A stretch of DNA of 64,000 nt from UBA7803 sp040219935 (GTDB lineage Bacteria > Pseudomonadota > Gammaproteobacteria > Pseudomonadales > Azotimanducaceae), in NCBI GenBank assembly GCA_040219935.1, contig JAVJUA010000020.1, positions 62,001 through 126,000 on the forward strand, read 5' to 3'. The notes beneath the pieces were generated by a model, which was not told where the DNA came from, ran no database searches, and saw only the letters and a list, made by a program, of their open reading frames with translations. The translations under genes and the position numbers were made by a program. Numbering within the stretch: the stretch's first letter is position 1; the number at the start of each line of letters is the position of its first letter. Shown here piece by piece: positions 35,985 to 45,605 of the stretch.

Positions 35985-36503
35985 ATGGCCATCTCTCTAT
36001 ACGACGTCACCGTCTCGTCGTTCCAGCAGACGCTGGACGCCGTCACCGGCTTCCTCGCCAAGGGCCGAGCCCACTGCGAGGCCAACGGCATCGACCTGAA
36101 CACCGTCGTCGAGACGCGCCTGTATCCGGACATGGCGCCGTTCCGCTTCCAGCTCATCTCGGTGGCGCACCACTCCCTGGGCGCCCTCAAGGGGGCGCAG
36201 GCCGGCGTCTTCAAGCCGCCGTCCGGGCCCGACCACGACTACGCGGGCCTCGAGCAGCTGGTGCGGGAGGCACGCAGCGGCCTCGACGACTTCAGCCGTG
36301 AGGCCGTGGAGGCGCTGCAGGGCAGGGACATGGTTTTCCAGCTCGGCGACCGGCAGATGCCCTTCCTGGTCGAGGACTTCCTGATGACGTTCTCGCTGCC
36401 CAACCTGCATTTCCACGCCACCACCGCCTACGACATTCTGCGCATGCAGGGCGTGCCGCTGGGCAAGCGCGACTACCTGGGCGCGCTGCGCATGAAGCGA
36501 TGA
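35985..36503 (+). CDS. DUF1993 family protein
   Basis: This 172-residue helical protein begins SLYDVTVSSFQQTLDAVTGFLAKG and contains RLYPDMAPFRFQL and LPNLHFHATTAYDILR, the DUF1993 pattern (a DinB-like four-helix bundle with conserved His). The function is unknown. Its stop overlaps the start of the gamma-glutamyltransferase (ATGA). Confidence 0.85.
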   Translation: MAISLYDVTVSSFQQTLDAVTGFLAKGRAHCEANGIDLNTVVETRLYPDMAPFRFQLISVAHHSLGALKGAQAGVFKPPSGPDHDYAGLEQLVREARSGLDDFSREAVEALQGRDMVFQLGDRQMPFLVEDFLMTFSLPNLHFHATTAYDILRMQGVPLGKRDYLGALRMKR

Positions 36504-38230
36504 GTCCGTCTCGGGCTCTGGTGTGGCTGTCGTGGCTGCTGGCGCTGTGGTGGCTGGCGGCCTGTCAGGGGCCGCTGCCGGTCCGGGTCGCGGATGAAGC
36601 TTCCGTCGACGCGGCCCGCTTCGCGGGCGCCCTGGCCATGCCCGACCGCTTCAGCGCCGACGCTGCGCAGGCGGTGCTGAACGCCGGCGGCAACGCGGTG
36701 GACGCCGGCATCGCCGCCGCGTTCGTGCTGGCGGTGACGCTGCCGGAGGCGGGCAACCTGGGTGGCGGCGGCTTTCTGCTCGCCCACGTGGACGGTGAGG
36801 CAGCCTTTCTCGACTACCGCGAAACCGCGCCGGCGGCCGCCCACCGTGACGTCTATCTGGATCAGACCGGCGCCGTGATCGACGGCGCCAGCCTGGTGGG
36901 CCATCGCGCCGCCGGGGTGCCTGGCACCGTGGCCGGGTTGTGGGCCGCGCATCAGCGCTGGGGCACCCGGCCTTGGGCCGAGCTGGTGGCGCCGGCGGTG
37001 GCACTGGCTGGCGACGGCTTCGAGGTGCCCCCCGGGCTCGCCGCCAACATCACCGACGAGGCGGCCGGCTTTCGCGGCCGCACCAACTTCGACGCCTACT
37101 TCGGCGCCGCCACCGCCGGCAGCCGCTGGCGGCAGCCGGAGCTGGCCGCCACCCTGGCGCGCATCCGCGACCGCGGGCCCGAGGATTTCTACCGCGGCGA
37201 GACCGCGCGGTTGCTGGCCGATGACATGGCTGCCAACGGCGGCCTCATCACCCTGGCGGATCTGGCCGCCTACCGGGTCGTCTGGCGGGCGCCGCTGACG
37301 GCGCGCTGGCGCAGCTACGACGTGGTCACGGCGCCGCCGCCGAGCTCGGGCGGCTTCGGCGTGATTCAGCTGCTCGGCATGAAGGCCGCGCTCGACCCGC
37401 TGTTCGCCGGCGCGCCGGTGAACTCCACCCGCTACGTGCATCTGGTGGCCGAGATGCAGAAGCGCGTGTTCGCCGACCGTGACGAGTACCTGGGTGATGC
37501 CGACTTCGTCGACGTGCCCACCGCGGCGCTGATCGCCGACGACTACATCGCCCGCCGCGCCGCCGAGGTCGATGCCAACGCCATCAGCAACCTGGACGCC
37601 GCCGAGCCGGGCCTGGCCGAAGGCCTTCACACCACCCACTTCTCCATCGTCGACCGCCACGGCAACGCGGTGTCGAACACCTACACCCTGAACACGTCGT
37701 TCGGCAGCGGCGTGGTGGTGCCCGGCGCGGGGTTTCTGCTGAACAACGAGATGGACGACTTCAGCGCCAAGCCGGGCGTGCCCAACGTCTACGGCGTGAT
37801 CGGCAACGAGGCCAACGCCATCGCCCCCGGCAAGCGGCCGCTGTCTTCCATGTCGCCCACCCTGCTGCTCGAGAACGACCGGGTGCGCATGGCCGTAGGA
37901 ACGCCCGGCGGCTCGACCATCTTCGGCTCGGTGTTCCTGACCATCGCCGCCATCGTCGACGGCAGCCTCGACCCGGCGTCGGCGCTGGCGCTGCCGCGCT
38001 TTCATCATCAGCTGCTGCCACCCGACCTGATCACCTTCACCCCCAGCCGGCCCCTGCCCGAGACCACGGTGGCCGGGCTGCAGCGTCTCGGGTACCGGGT
38101 CGAGCCGCATGCGTGGGAATTCGGCGACGTGCAGGTGGTGTGGCGCGACGACGGCGGCTGGCAGGCGGCTTCCGACCCCCGCCATCGCGGCAGCGCCCGG
38201 GTGCTCACGGCAGGCAAGGATACGCCATGA
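36500..38230 (+). CDS. ggt: Gamma-glutamyltransferase (lipoprotein)
   Basis: This 576-residue protein has a lipoprotein-type signal with a Cys in WLAACQ (about residue 23). The large-subunit part carries AVDAGIAAAFVLAV and PGTVAGLWAAH. The autoprocessing and catalytic Thr is T378 in LHTTHFSIVD, and the small subunit has the GSSTI-like PGGSTIFGS block. It cleaves glutathione or gamma-glutamyl compounds in the periplasm. Start and stop both overlap neighbours by ATGA, so it forms a tight operon with the DUF1993 gene and the serine hydrolase gene. Confidence 0.92.
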   Translation: MSPSRALVWLSWLLALWWLAACQGPLPVRVADEASVDAARFAGALAMPDRFSADAAQAVLNAGGNAVDAGIAAAFVLAVTLPEAGNLGGGGFLLAHVDGEAAFLDYRETAPAAAHRDVYLDQTGAVIDGASLVGHRAAGVPGTVAGLWAAHQRWGTRPWAELVAPAVALAGDGFEVPPGLAANITDEAAGFRGRTNFDAYFGAATAGSRWRQPELAATLARIRDRGPEDFYRGETARLLADDMAANGGLITLADLAAYRVVWRAPLTARWRSYDVVTAPPPSSGGFGVIQLLGMKAALDPLFAGAPVNSTRYVHLVAEMQKRVFADRDEYLGDADFVDVPTAALIADDYIARRAAEVDANAISNLDAAEPGLAEGLHTTHFSIVDRHGNAVSNTYTLNTSFGSGVVVPGAGFLLNNEMDDFSAKPGVPNVYGVIGNEANAIAPGKRPLSSMSPTLLLENDRVRMAVGTPGGSTIFGSVFLTIAAIVDGSLDPASALALPRFHHQLLPPDLITFTPSRPLPETTVAGLQRLGYRVEPHAWEFGDVQVVWRDDGGWQAASDPRHRGSARVLTAGKDTP

Positions 38231-39411
38231 CCGCGTTCGTCCCGTGGCGCATCGCCGCACCGCTGCTGGTCATGCTCATGCTGACGTCCGGCTGCACGCC
38301 GCCCCAGGAGCAGGACGAGGCACCGGCCGACGCCGCGCATCCGCTGGCGGCCGAACTCGCCGCCCTGCTTGCTGCCGAGCCCGCGGGCACGCCGGCCTTG
38401 CCCGGCGCCATGCTGCGGGTGGAGGCGCCGACCATCGCCCTGCGCTGGTCGGGCGCTGCCGGGGTGTCGGACCTGGAGACCACAACCCCCCTGGACCCGG
38501 GTCAGACCCTGCGCATCGCCAGCATCACCAAGACCTTCGTGGCCGCGGCCGTCCTGCGGCTGGCCGAGCAGGGCCGCCTCGACCTCGACGAGCCCATCGC
38601 CCGTCACCTGCTGCCCGCCACCCGCGCGGTGCTGCGCAACGGCGGCTACCCGCCGGACGTCATCACCGTGCGCATGCTGCTCGCCCACACCAGCGGCCTC
38701 TACGACTACGCCACCAGCGACGCCTTCTTCGCGCGTGTGATCGCCGAACCGGGCCACCGCTGGAGCCGCAACGAGCAGCTGCAGCTCGCCATGACCGCGG
38801 GGAGCCGCTACGGCGAGCCCGGCGCCGTGTTTCGCTACAGCGACACCGGCTACATCCTGCTCGGCGAGGTGCTGGAGATGGTCACCGACCGGGACATGCC
38901 GGTGGCGGTTCGGGAGCTGCTCGACCTCGACGGCCTCGGCCTCGAGCACACCTGGTTCGAGACCCTGGAACCGGAGCCTGGCGACGCCCCCGACCGCGCC
39001 CACCAGTACCACGACGGCACCGACGCCACCGGCATCGACGCCTCGGTGGACCTCTATGGCGGCGGCGGGCTGGTCTCCACCCTGCCAGACCTGACCCGGT
39101 TCTTCCGCGCCCTGGTCGGCGGCCGCGTCTTCGAACGCGAGGAGACCCTGGCGGCGATGCTGGCGGCGTCGCCGCAGAGCACGGCCGACAGCGGCGACGG
39201 CTACGGTCTCGGCCTCGCCCGGCACCGGGTCGGCGCCCTGGACTGCTACGGCCACGGCGGCTACTGGGGCATCGTCGTCTGGCACTGCCCGGCCGTCGAC
39301 GTCACCGCGGCGGCCGCGGTCACCGACACCAGCGCCGACCAGGCGCTGGCGCGCCTGCAGCGCAACGCCGTCACCCTGGCCGCCGACGCGGCGGCCGCCG
39401 CCGGGCCCTGA
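38227..39411 (+). CDS. Beta-lactamase-family serine hydrolase (lipoprotein)
   Basis: This 394-residue lipoprotein (lipobox LTSGC, Cys23) has the SxxK motif SITK (Ser99-Lys102), the Tyr motif in FRYSDTGY and a C-terminal GHGGYWG block in place of KTG. The family includes D,D-peptidases, esterases and D-aminopeptidases (class C-like). It is translationally coupled to the gamma-glutamyltransferase gene, suggesting work on peptides in the periplasm. Confidence 0.85.
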   Translation: MTAFVPWRIAAPLLVMLMLTSGCTPPQEQDEAPADAAHPLAAELAALLAAEPAGTPALPGAMLRVEAPTIALRWSGAAGVSDLETTTPLDPGQTLRIASITKTFVAAAVLRLAEQGRLDLDEPIARHLLPATRAVLRNGGYPPDVITVRMLLAHTSGLYDYATSDAFFARVIAEPGHRWSRNEQLQLAMTAGSRYGEPGAVFRYSDTGYILLGEVLEMVTDRDMPVAVRELLDLDGLGLEHTWFETLEPEPGDAPDRAHQYHDGTDATGIDASVDLYGGGGLVSTLPDLTRFFRALVGGRVFEREETLAAMLAASPQSTADSGDGYGLGLARHRVGALDCYGHGGYWGIVVWHCPAVDVTAAAAVTDTSADQALARLQRNAVTLAADAAAAAGP

Positions 39412-39417
39412 ACTGCC

Positions 39418-40542
39418 TCAACCGAAGCCGCCGAACAGGCGCTGGTGCTCGCGGACGATGCGCTCGGTCTGCGCCGGATCCGGCGCGGTGGAGTAGTCGC
39501 CGAGGCCGTAGGTGCCGCCGAGCAGCAGCACGTCGGAGCGCGAGAACATGTACAGGCTGTCGCTGCCGCCGCCGATGGTCAGGTAGTCCACGTCCGGATC
39601 CGGCGGCAGCAGCACGAGTTGCCCCCGGGCCGGCGTCAGCTCGGCATCGCCGAACAGCACCGCAGCGCCGAGGCCGGTGCAGTTGAAGATCACCGGCTCC
39701 GGCAGCGCCAGCACCTGGCCGCGGTCGGCGAAGTCGCGAATCACCACCCGGCCGCCGGCGCGCTGGAAGTCGGCGGTGAGCTCCCGCAGAAACACGCCCG
39801 GCTCTACCAGCATGGTCAGCGACGCTCGCACGTAGGGCACGGGGAACGGGTGTTGTCCGGGGCCGAGATCTACCGTGTACGGATACAGGTCGGCGAAATC
39901 CTCATCGGCAGCAGCGCCGAAAGGTCGCTCGCTCAGCCGGTACAGCTCCATCCAGCGCACGCCGTAGCCGGGCCCGAGGCTGGTGAAGGCATGGTGGGCG
40001 ATGCCGGCGGCGTAGCCGAGGCGGGCCTTGAACGCGTCGCTGGACACCTTGGGGTCGTGGACGCTGTAGGGCCCCCACTCGCCCCCGGCTACGCTGGACA
40101 CCGTATGCCGGAACGGGTCACGGGTGTAGATGGTCACCGACCAGCCGGCGTCCTGCAGCAGCCGCGCCGTGGTGAGCCCCATGACGCCGCTGCCCACCAC
40201 GGCGGCCGCCCCGGGACGCAGACCGGCCACCTCGCGTACGGCCAGCGCCGACGAGCCCCAGGACAGGGTGATGCCGGCGCCGCCGTGCCCGTAGTTGTGC
40301 ACCACCCGCTTGTCGTCGAAGACCTCGGTGCCGACCACGAACCCCGACGGCCGGTACGGCCGGTGCCCCACCACCACGCGGATGACGTTGTCCATGGACA
40401 CCCGGGGCGCCACCAGCGGCCGGCGCGAGTAGGGCCTGGAGAAGACCGGCACCCGGGGCGCCGACGCGCAGGCGCTCAGCGCGGCCAGCACCAGCCCGGC
40501 GCCCGCCGCACCCAGGACGCGGCGGCGGGTGGCCGCCGTCAT
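39418..40542 (-). CDS. D-amino-acid-oxidase-like FAD oxidase, apparently circularly permuted
   Basis: This 374-residue protein has a TAT/lipoprotein-type leader (RRRVLGAAGAG ... LSAC). Residues about 48-105 look like the usual C-terminal end of D-amino-acid oxidase: VGHRPYRPSGFVV then KRVVHNYGHGGAGITLSWGS (HNYGHGG at 82-88). The FAD-binding Rossmann motif AVVGSGVMGLTTARLL, normally at the N-terminus, follows at about 113-128. The chain stops at ERIVREHQRLFGGFG, just where a normal DAAO would run on into the V-G-x-R-P segment. Motifs are intact but their order is rotated. It overlaps the upstream membrane gene by ATGA. Activity and location are inferred. Confidence 0.8.
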   Translation of the reverse strand: MTAATRRRVLGAAGAGLVLAALSACASAPRVPVFSRPYSRRPLVAPRVSMDNVIRVVVGHRPYRPSGFVVGTEVFDDKRVVHNYGHGGAGITLSWGSSALAVREVAGLRPGAAAVVGSGVMGLTTARLLQDAGWSVTIYTRDPFRHTVSSVAGGEWGPYSVHDPKVSSDAFKARLGYAAGIAHHAFTSLGPGYGVRWMELYRLSERPFGAAADEDFADLYPYTVDLGPGQHPFPVPYVRASLTMLVEPGVFLRELTADFQRAGGRVVIRDFADRGQVLALPEPVIFNCTGLGAAVLFGDAELTPARGQLVLLPPDPDVDYLTIGGGSDSLYMFSRSDVLLLGGTYGLGDYSTAPDPAQTERIVREHQRLFGGFG

Positions 40543-41189
40543 GCCGCCACCCTGCGGGCCGCCGGGCGCAGCAGCCACCACTCGGCCACCACCAGGTTGG
40601 GCACCCAGCAGAGCCAGGCGACGGTCAGGTAGGCGTGGTCGAACGACCAGCCCAGCGCGCCCGTGAGCAGGCCGAGCTCGAGGCGCAGAGTCACGGCGGC
40701 AAAGGTGAGCGCGAAGTTACGCACCATCCAGCGGCGATGACCATCGATGTCGCCGGCACGGATGGCCCCGTAGGCGCGGGCGCCGCTGTACAGCCACAGC
40801 GCGCCGAGCATGGTGAACCCCACGGTGGTGGGCGGGCCGCCATGGGCGATGCCGGCGATGGCCAGGCCGCCGATGCCGCCCACCAGCACCGCGCCGAGGT
40901 AGATGCGCCCGACCCAGCGATGCAGGGCCAGATGCCGCTGCCGCAGCCGGGCGCTGAACTGAAAGCCACCGATCAGCAACGCCAGGCCGCTGCCGAGGAA
41001 GTGGACGGAGGCGTACCAGGGCATGCCCATCAGGCGGGCGTGGAAATCCGGGTTGAGGGCCGGAACGAACGGGAACGCGAGCCCGTAGCAGGCGATCGGC
41101 ACCGACAGCGCGATGACCAGCGCCAACCCCCAGGCGCCCCGCCCCTGGCTCAACAGAGGCTGCTGCCCGCCCATCACGACATGGCTCAC
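40539..41189 (-). CDS. DUF2306-like multi-pass membrane protein
   Basis: This 216-residue protein has about six TM helices and the DUF2306 pattern: ASVHFLGSGLALLIGGFQF, LALHRWVGRIYL and DIDGHRRWMVRN, with conserved His-Arg-Trp pairs. The function is unknown; the His residues suggest metal, heme or quinone contact. It is translationally coupled (ATGA) to the D-amino-acid-oxidase-like gene and so may serve as its membrane partner, for example as an electron acceptor. That link is speculative. Confidence 0.78.
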   Translation of the reverse strand: MSHVVMGGQQPLLSQGRGAWGLALVIALSVPIACYGLAFPFVPALNPDFHARLMGMPWYASVHFLGSGLALLIGGFQFSARLRQRHLALHRWVGRIYLGAVLVGGIGGLAIAGIAHGGPPTTVGFTMLGALWLYSGARAYGAIRAGDIDGHRRWMVRNFALTFAAVTLRLELGLLTGALGWSFDHAYLTVAWLCWVPNLVVAEWWLLRPAARRVAA

Positions 41190-41387
41190 GGCGGTTTCCG
41201 TTGGTAGTGGACGGACGACTTTATATCGTCAGCGCACGCGGACCGCCAGCGGCGGCTGCGGTCTGACGCTGCCAGACAAAGGCGATCACGTTGAGGCAGC
41301 GTGGCAGTTGTGCTCCAATGCGTCCCGTTCGACCCGGCGACCGATTACGACAATGCGCCGGCCTGCTGGAGCCCGACAAGCAGACCC

Positions 41388-42407
41388 ATGCGCGATTACT
41401 TCATCCGGCGCACGCTACTCATCATCCCCACGCTGATCGGCATCACCCTGCTGGTCTTCATGGTGACCCGCTTCGTGCCCGGCGGACCGCTCGAGCGCGC
41501 CATCATGGAGGCCCAGGCGGCGAGCCTGACGTCGGGCGTGCAGCGCAGCACCGGCCAGGGCATGGCGCTCTCGGAGGCGCAGCTTCAGCAGCTTCGCGAG
41601 TACTACGGCTTCGACAAGCCCTGGTACCAGAGCTACGTGATCTGGGTGGGCAGCGTGCTGCGAGGCGACCTCGGCACCAGCTACCGCTACAACGAACCGG
41701 TGTGGGACGTGATCCGCGAGCGCTTCCCCATCAGCCTGTTCTACGGGCTGGTGAGCCTGGTGATCACCTATCTGGTGTGCATTCCGCTCGGGGTGGTGAA
41801 GGCCATCGGCCACCGCAGCGTGATGGACAACGTCACCTCCATCCTCGTGTTCGCCGGCTACGCGGTGCCCGGCTACGTGCTCGGCGCGCTGCTGCTGCTG
41901 TTTTTCGCGGTAGAGCGCGACTGGTTTCCCATGGGTGGCTTCACCAGCTACGACTTCGCCATGCTCTCGACCGGCGAGAAGGTGCTGGACGTGCTGCATC
42001 ACGCGACCCTGCCGCTGATCTGCTACCTGATCGGCAGCTTCGCGGTCACCACCATGCTCATGAAGAACAACCTGATGGACAACCTGGCGGCCGACTACGT
42101 GCGCACCGCGGTCGCCAAGGGCGTGCCGTTCAAGCGCGCCGTGTCAGGGCATGCGCTGCGCAACTCGCTGATCCCCATCGCCACCACCTTCGGCCAGAAC
42201 ATCACCCTGCTGGTGGGCGGTTCGTTCCTGATCGAGACAATCTTCGACATCGACGGCTTCGGCCTGCTCGGGCTCACCAGCATCTTCGACCGCGACTATC
42301 CGGTGGTGATGGGCATCGTCCTGCTGGCGAGCCTGCTGCTGCTGATCGGCAACATTCTCTCTGACATCCTGGTGGCCCTGGTGGACCCCCGGGTGCGGTT
42401 CCAGTAG
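41388..42407 (+). CDS. yejB: Oligopeptide ABC transporter permease, YejB-like
   Basis: This 339-residue permease of the DppB/OppB type has FIRRTLLIIPTLIGITLLVF at the N-terminus, an APGGP-like VPGGPLERAI, a YGFDKPW segment, the inner-membrane coupling loop with DYVRTAVAKGVP and C-terminal LVDPRVRF. The N-terminal loop and the VDPR end fit YejB, which imports microcin C and peptides. It is the first gene of a five-gene transporter operon. The ATG was chosen at the conserved N-terminus. Confidence 0.88.
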   Translation: MRDYFIRRTLLIIPTLIGITLLVFMVTRFVPGGPLERAIMEAQAASLTSGVQRSTGQGMALSEAQLQQLREYYGFDKPWYQSYVIWVGSVLRGDLGTSYRYNEPVWDVIRERFPISLFYGLVSLVITYLVCIPLGVVKAIGHRSVMDNVTSILVFAGYAVPGYVLGALLLLFFAVERDWFPMGGFTSYDFAMLSTGEKVLDVLHHATLPLICYLIGSFAVTTMLMKNNLMDNLAADYVRTAVAKGVPFKRAVSGHALRNSLIPIATTFGQNITLLVGGSFLIETIFDIDGFGLLGLTSIFDRDYPVVMGIVLLASLLLLIGNILSDILVALVDPRVRFQ

Positions 42408-42411
42408 CGCC

Positions 42412-43479
42412 GTGCGCCTGAACCCGCTTACGGTCCGCAAGCTGAAGCGCTTCCGCGAGATCCGCCGCGGCTACTACTCCGCGATTCTGCTGGCGGTGCT
42501 GACGGTGCTGTCGCTCGGCGCCGAGCTTCTGGTGAGCGACCGGGCCGTCGCCGTGCGCTACGACGGCGAGTGGTACTTCCCCACCTACGCCGACGTGAAG
42601 CTGGGAGCCGAGTTCGGCCTCACCGGCACGGCGGCGGTTACGCCCGTGGACTATCGCGCCCTGGCGGAGCGGTTCGCGGGCACCGACGACCGGGTCATCA
42701 TGCCGCTGGTGCCGTGGGGGCCCCAGGCCAACGATGCCGTGGACGGGGTGCTGCGCGCCCGGGCGCCCGACTTCGAGCGCGAGCACTACCTGGGCACCGA
42801 CTCCACCGGCCGCGACATCCTGGCCCGGCTGGTCTACGGCTTCCGCACCGCGATCCTGTTTGCCGCCGCGTTCACCGTGCTCACCTACGCCATCGGCATC
42901 AGCATCGGCTGCGCCATGGGCTACTTCGGCGGTGTGTTCGATCTCCTGTTTCAGCGCCTGATCGAGATCTGGTCGAACATTCCATTCCTGTACATGGTGA
43001 TCATCGTCTTCTCGGTGATCCCCAGCACCTTCGAGATTTCGACCCGGATCGGCATTCTGCTGCTCATCATGGTGCTGTTCAGCTGGACGGGGCTCACCTA
43101 CTACATGCGTACCGAGACCTATCGCGAGAAGGCCCGAGACTACACCGCCGCGGCGCTGGTGCTCGGGGCCAGCACCGCGCGGGTGATCTTCCGCCACATC
43201 CTGCCCAACACCATCGCCACCATGATCACGTTCGTGCCGTTTACGGTGGTCAGCGCCATCACCGCCATCACCGCGCTGGACTTTCTGGGCTGGGGCCTGC
43301 CGCCACCCACCCCCAGCATCGGCGAGCTGCTGAAGCAGGGCACGGCCAACCTCACCACCGCCCCCTGGATCGTGACCTCCGCCTTCGCGGTTCTGGTGTT
43401 CGTGCTGGCGGTGGTCACCTTCATCGGCGAGGCCGTGCGCGAAGCGTTCGACCCCAAGAAATTCACCTACTACCGATGA
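42412..43479 (+). CDS. yejE: Oligopeptide ABC transporter permease, YejE-like
   Basis: The 355-residue permease starts with GTG. It has the YejE-like RFREIRRGYYSAILLAVL..., VRYDGEWYFP, YLGTDSTGRDILARLVYG, the coupling segment ARDYTAAALVLGAST and a C-terminal GEAVREAFDPKKF. It pairs with the YejB-like permease four bases upstream to form the channel. Confidence 0.88.
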   Translation: MRLNPLTVRKLKRFREIRRGYYSAILLAVLTVLSLGAELLVSDRAVAVRYDGEWYFPTYADVKLGAEFGLTGTAAVTPVDYRALAERFAGTDDRVIMPLVPWGPQANDAVDGVLRARAPDFEREHYLGTDSTGRDILARLVYGFRTAILFAAAFTVLTYAIGISIGCAMGYFGGVFDLLFQRLIEIWSNIPFLYMVIIVFSVIPSTFEISTRIGILLLIMVLFSWTGLTYYMRTETYREKARDYTAAALVLGASTARVIFRHILPNTIATMITFVPFTVVSAITAITALDFLGWGLPPPTPSIGELLKQGTANLTTAPWIVTSAFAVLVFVLAVVTFIGEAVREAFDPKKFTYYR

Positions 43480-43502
43480 CCCGATCCCGCGGAGGACCCG
43501 AC

Positions 43503-45605
43503 ATGCAGTACCCACAGGCCCGACGCCGCACGCCACTTCCGCTCACGGCGCTGCTGCTGGCCGCCATCCTGGCCGGCTGCGGCGGTGGCGGCGATGACCC
43601 GGCTGCCGCCAGCGCCGACCATGAGGCCCGCAAGGCAGCGATGCTGGCGCACATGCAGGCCCACTTCGACACCGAGCCATCCCTGCCGCCGGCCGTGGGC
43701 GAAGCGCTGGAGCGGGGCGAGGTCACCCAGGAGGAAATCGACCGCCGCGCCGCCGCCGGCGAGTACGAGCGCTTCTTCCAGTTCCTGACGCCGGCCGATC
43801 TGCCGGCGGACCTGGCCTGGGAGAACGGCGCCGACCTGCCCGAGGTCGGCAGCCCGGAAGCGCGCCAGGGGGGCACTTTGTACTCGGCGATTCAGGACTT
43901 CCCGCGCACCCTGCGCCTGCTCGGCCCCGATGCCAACGGCAGCTTCCGTCCGTGGCTGCTGGACGACACGGCCATGAACTTCGCCCGCCGCCACCCCAAC
44001 GTCACGACCATCGACGACCAGGGCAACTTCCGCTACTACCCCGGCATCGCCGAGGCCTGGACCATGGACCGGGAGAGCCGGCGCGTGTTCGTGCGCATCG
44101 ATCCCGCCGCCCGCTTCAACGACGGCGAGCCCATCACCACCGACGACGTGATGTTCAGCTTCTACTTCTGGCAGCAGCCCTGGGTGCAGGCACCCTGGTA
44201 CAACAACTTCTTCTCGCGCAACTTCGAGCACGTCACCCGCTACGACGAGCACACCTTCAGCGTCACGCTGCCGGAGGCCAAGCCCAACATGATCGGCCGC
44301 ATGCTCGAGCTCGAGCCCATGCCGCTGCACTTCTTCGCCGAGTTCGGCGAAGACTTCGTGCAGCGCTACCAGTGGCGCCACGTGCCGACGTCGGGCCCGT
44401 ACCGCATCCGCGAGGAAGACCTGCGCAAGGGGCGCTCCATCACCCTGCGCCAGGTGGACGACTGGTGGGCGCGAGACAAGAAGCACTGGCGCTACCGCTT
44501 CAACCCGGACGCCGTGCACTTCACCGTGATCCGCGACATTGCCAAGGCCTTCGAGGCGTTCCGCAAGGGCGAGCTCGGCATGTTCAACGTCACCCTGCCG
44601 GAGTACTACTACGAGAAGCTGCCGGCAGACGACGAGCTGCTGAAGAACGGCTACGTGCATCGCGCCGTGTTCTACAACGACACGCCGCGGCCCACCTACG
44701 GGCTGTGGATCAACAGCGGCCGGCCGCTGCTGGACAACCAGGACATCCGCGTCGGCATTCACCACGCCACCAACTGGGAGAAGGTGATCGCCGAGTACTT
44801 CCGCGGCGACTACCAGCGCATGCGCACCTCGGCGGACGGCTACGGCGAGTTCACCCACCCGACGCTGGAAGCGCGGTCGTTCGACGTGGAGGCGGCGCTG
44901 GCTCGCTTTGCTGCCGCCGGCTTCACCCGCCGCGGCCCCGACGGCGTGCTGGTGAACGACGCCGGCACCCGGCTCAGCTTCAACCTGTCCACCGGCTACG
45001 AAGCGCTGAAGGACGTGCTCACCATCCTGCGGGAGGAGGCGCTGCAGGCCGGCGTCGAGTTCCGCCTCGAGGTGCTCGATGGCACGGCCGCCTGGAAAAA
45101 GGTCCAGGAGAAGCAGCACGACATCGCCTTCTCGGCATTCGCGGTGTCGCCGGAAATGTATCCGCGCTACTGGGAGACGTTCCACTCGGTCAACGCCTAC
45201 GATGTGCCCTGGCTGGCCGACGGCAGCCCCAACCCCGACCGCAAGCTGAAGCCGCAGACCAACAACCTCACCTCCACGGCGCTGCCCGAACTCGACCGCC
45301 GCATCGAGGCCTATCGCGCCAGCGGTGACGTCGAGGAGATGAAGCGTCTGGCCTTCGAGATGGAGCAGATCCTCTACGAGGACGGCGCCTTCGTGCCCGG
45401 CTTCGTGATTCCGTTCTTCCGCACCGCCTACTGGCACTGGGTGCGCTGGCCGGAGGACTTCAACGTCAAGCTCGCCAGCTCAGCCGGCGACCACCACCTG
45501 TACTGGATCGACGAGTCGGAGCGGGAGCGGGTGCAGCAGGCGCGCCGCGCCGGCGAGGCGCTGCCGGCCAGCGACCGCGTGTTCGATCAGTACCGGGTGG
45601 AGTGA
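43503..45605 (+). CDS. Peptide ABC transporter substrate-binding lipoprotein, YejA-like
   Basis: This 700-residue lipoprotein (lipobox LAGC) has the family 5 solute-binding fold: ARQGGTLYSAIQDFPRTL, ITTDDVMFSFYFW, TSGPYRI and DIAKAFEAFRKGEL. It has an extra acidic N-terminal segment of about 80 residues before the binding domain. It delivers peptides to the YejB/E-like permease. In E. coli yejA is first; here it lies third, between permeases and ATPases. Confidence 0.9.
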   Translation: MQYPQARRRTPLPLTALLLAAILAGCGGGGDDPAAASADHEARKAAMLAHMQAHFDTEPSLPPAVGEALERGEVTQEEIDRRAAAGEYERFFQFLTPADLPADLAWENGADLPEVGSPEARQGGTLYSAIQDFPRTLRLLGPDANGSFRPWLLDDTAMNFARRHPNVTTIDDQGNFRYYPGIAEAWTMDRESRRVFVRIDPAARFNDGEPITTDDVMFSFYFWQQPWVQAPWYNNFFSRNFEHVTRYDEHTFSVTLPEAKPNMIGRMLELEPMPLHFFAEFGEDFVQRYQWRHVPTSGPYRIREEDLRKGRSITLRQVDDWWARDKKHWRYRFNPDAVHFTVIRDIAKAFEAFRKGELGMFNVTLPEYYYEKLPADDELLKNGYVHRAVFYNDTPRPTYGLWINSGRPLLDNQDIRVGIHHATNWEKVIAEYFRGDYQRMRTSADGYGEFTHPTLEARSFDVEAALARFAAAGFTRRGPDGVLVNDAGTRLSFNLSTGYEALKDVLTILREEALQAGVEFRLEVLDGTAAWKKVQEKQHDIAFSAFAVSPEMYPRYWETFHSVNAYDVPWLADGSPNPDRKLKPQTNNLTSTALPELDRRIEAYRASGDVEEMKRLAFEMEQILYEDGAFVPGFVIPFFRTAYWHWVRWPEDFNVKLASSAGDHHLYWIDESERERVQQARRAGEALPASDRVFDQYRVE

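Noticed and set aside
41415..42002. Antisense frame in yejB with a His-rich sequence
   Set aside because: The sense strand is a clear permease; the His run is a by-product of the antisense reading.
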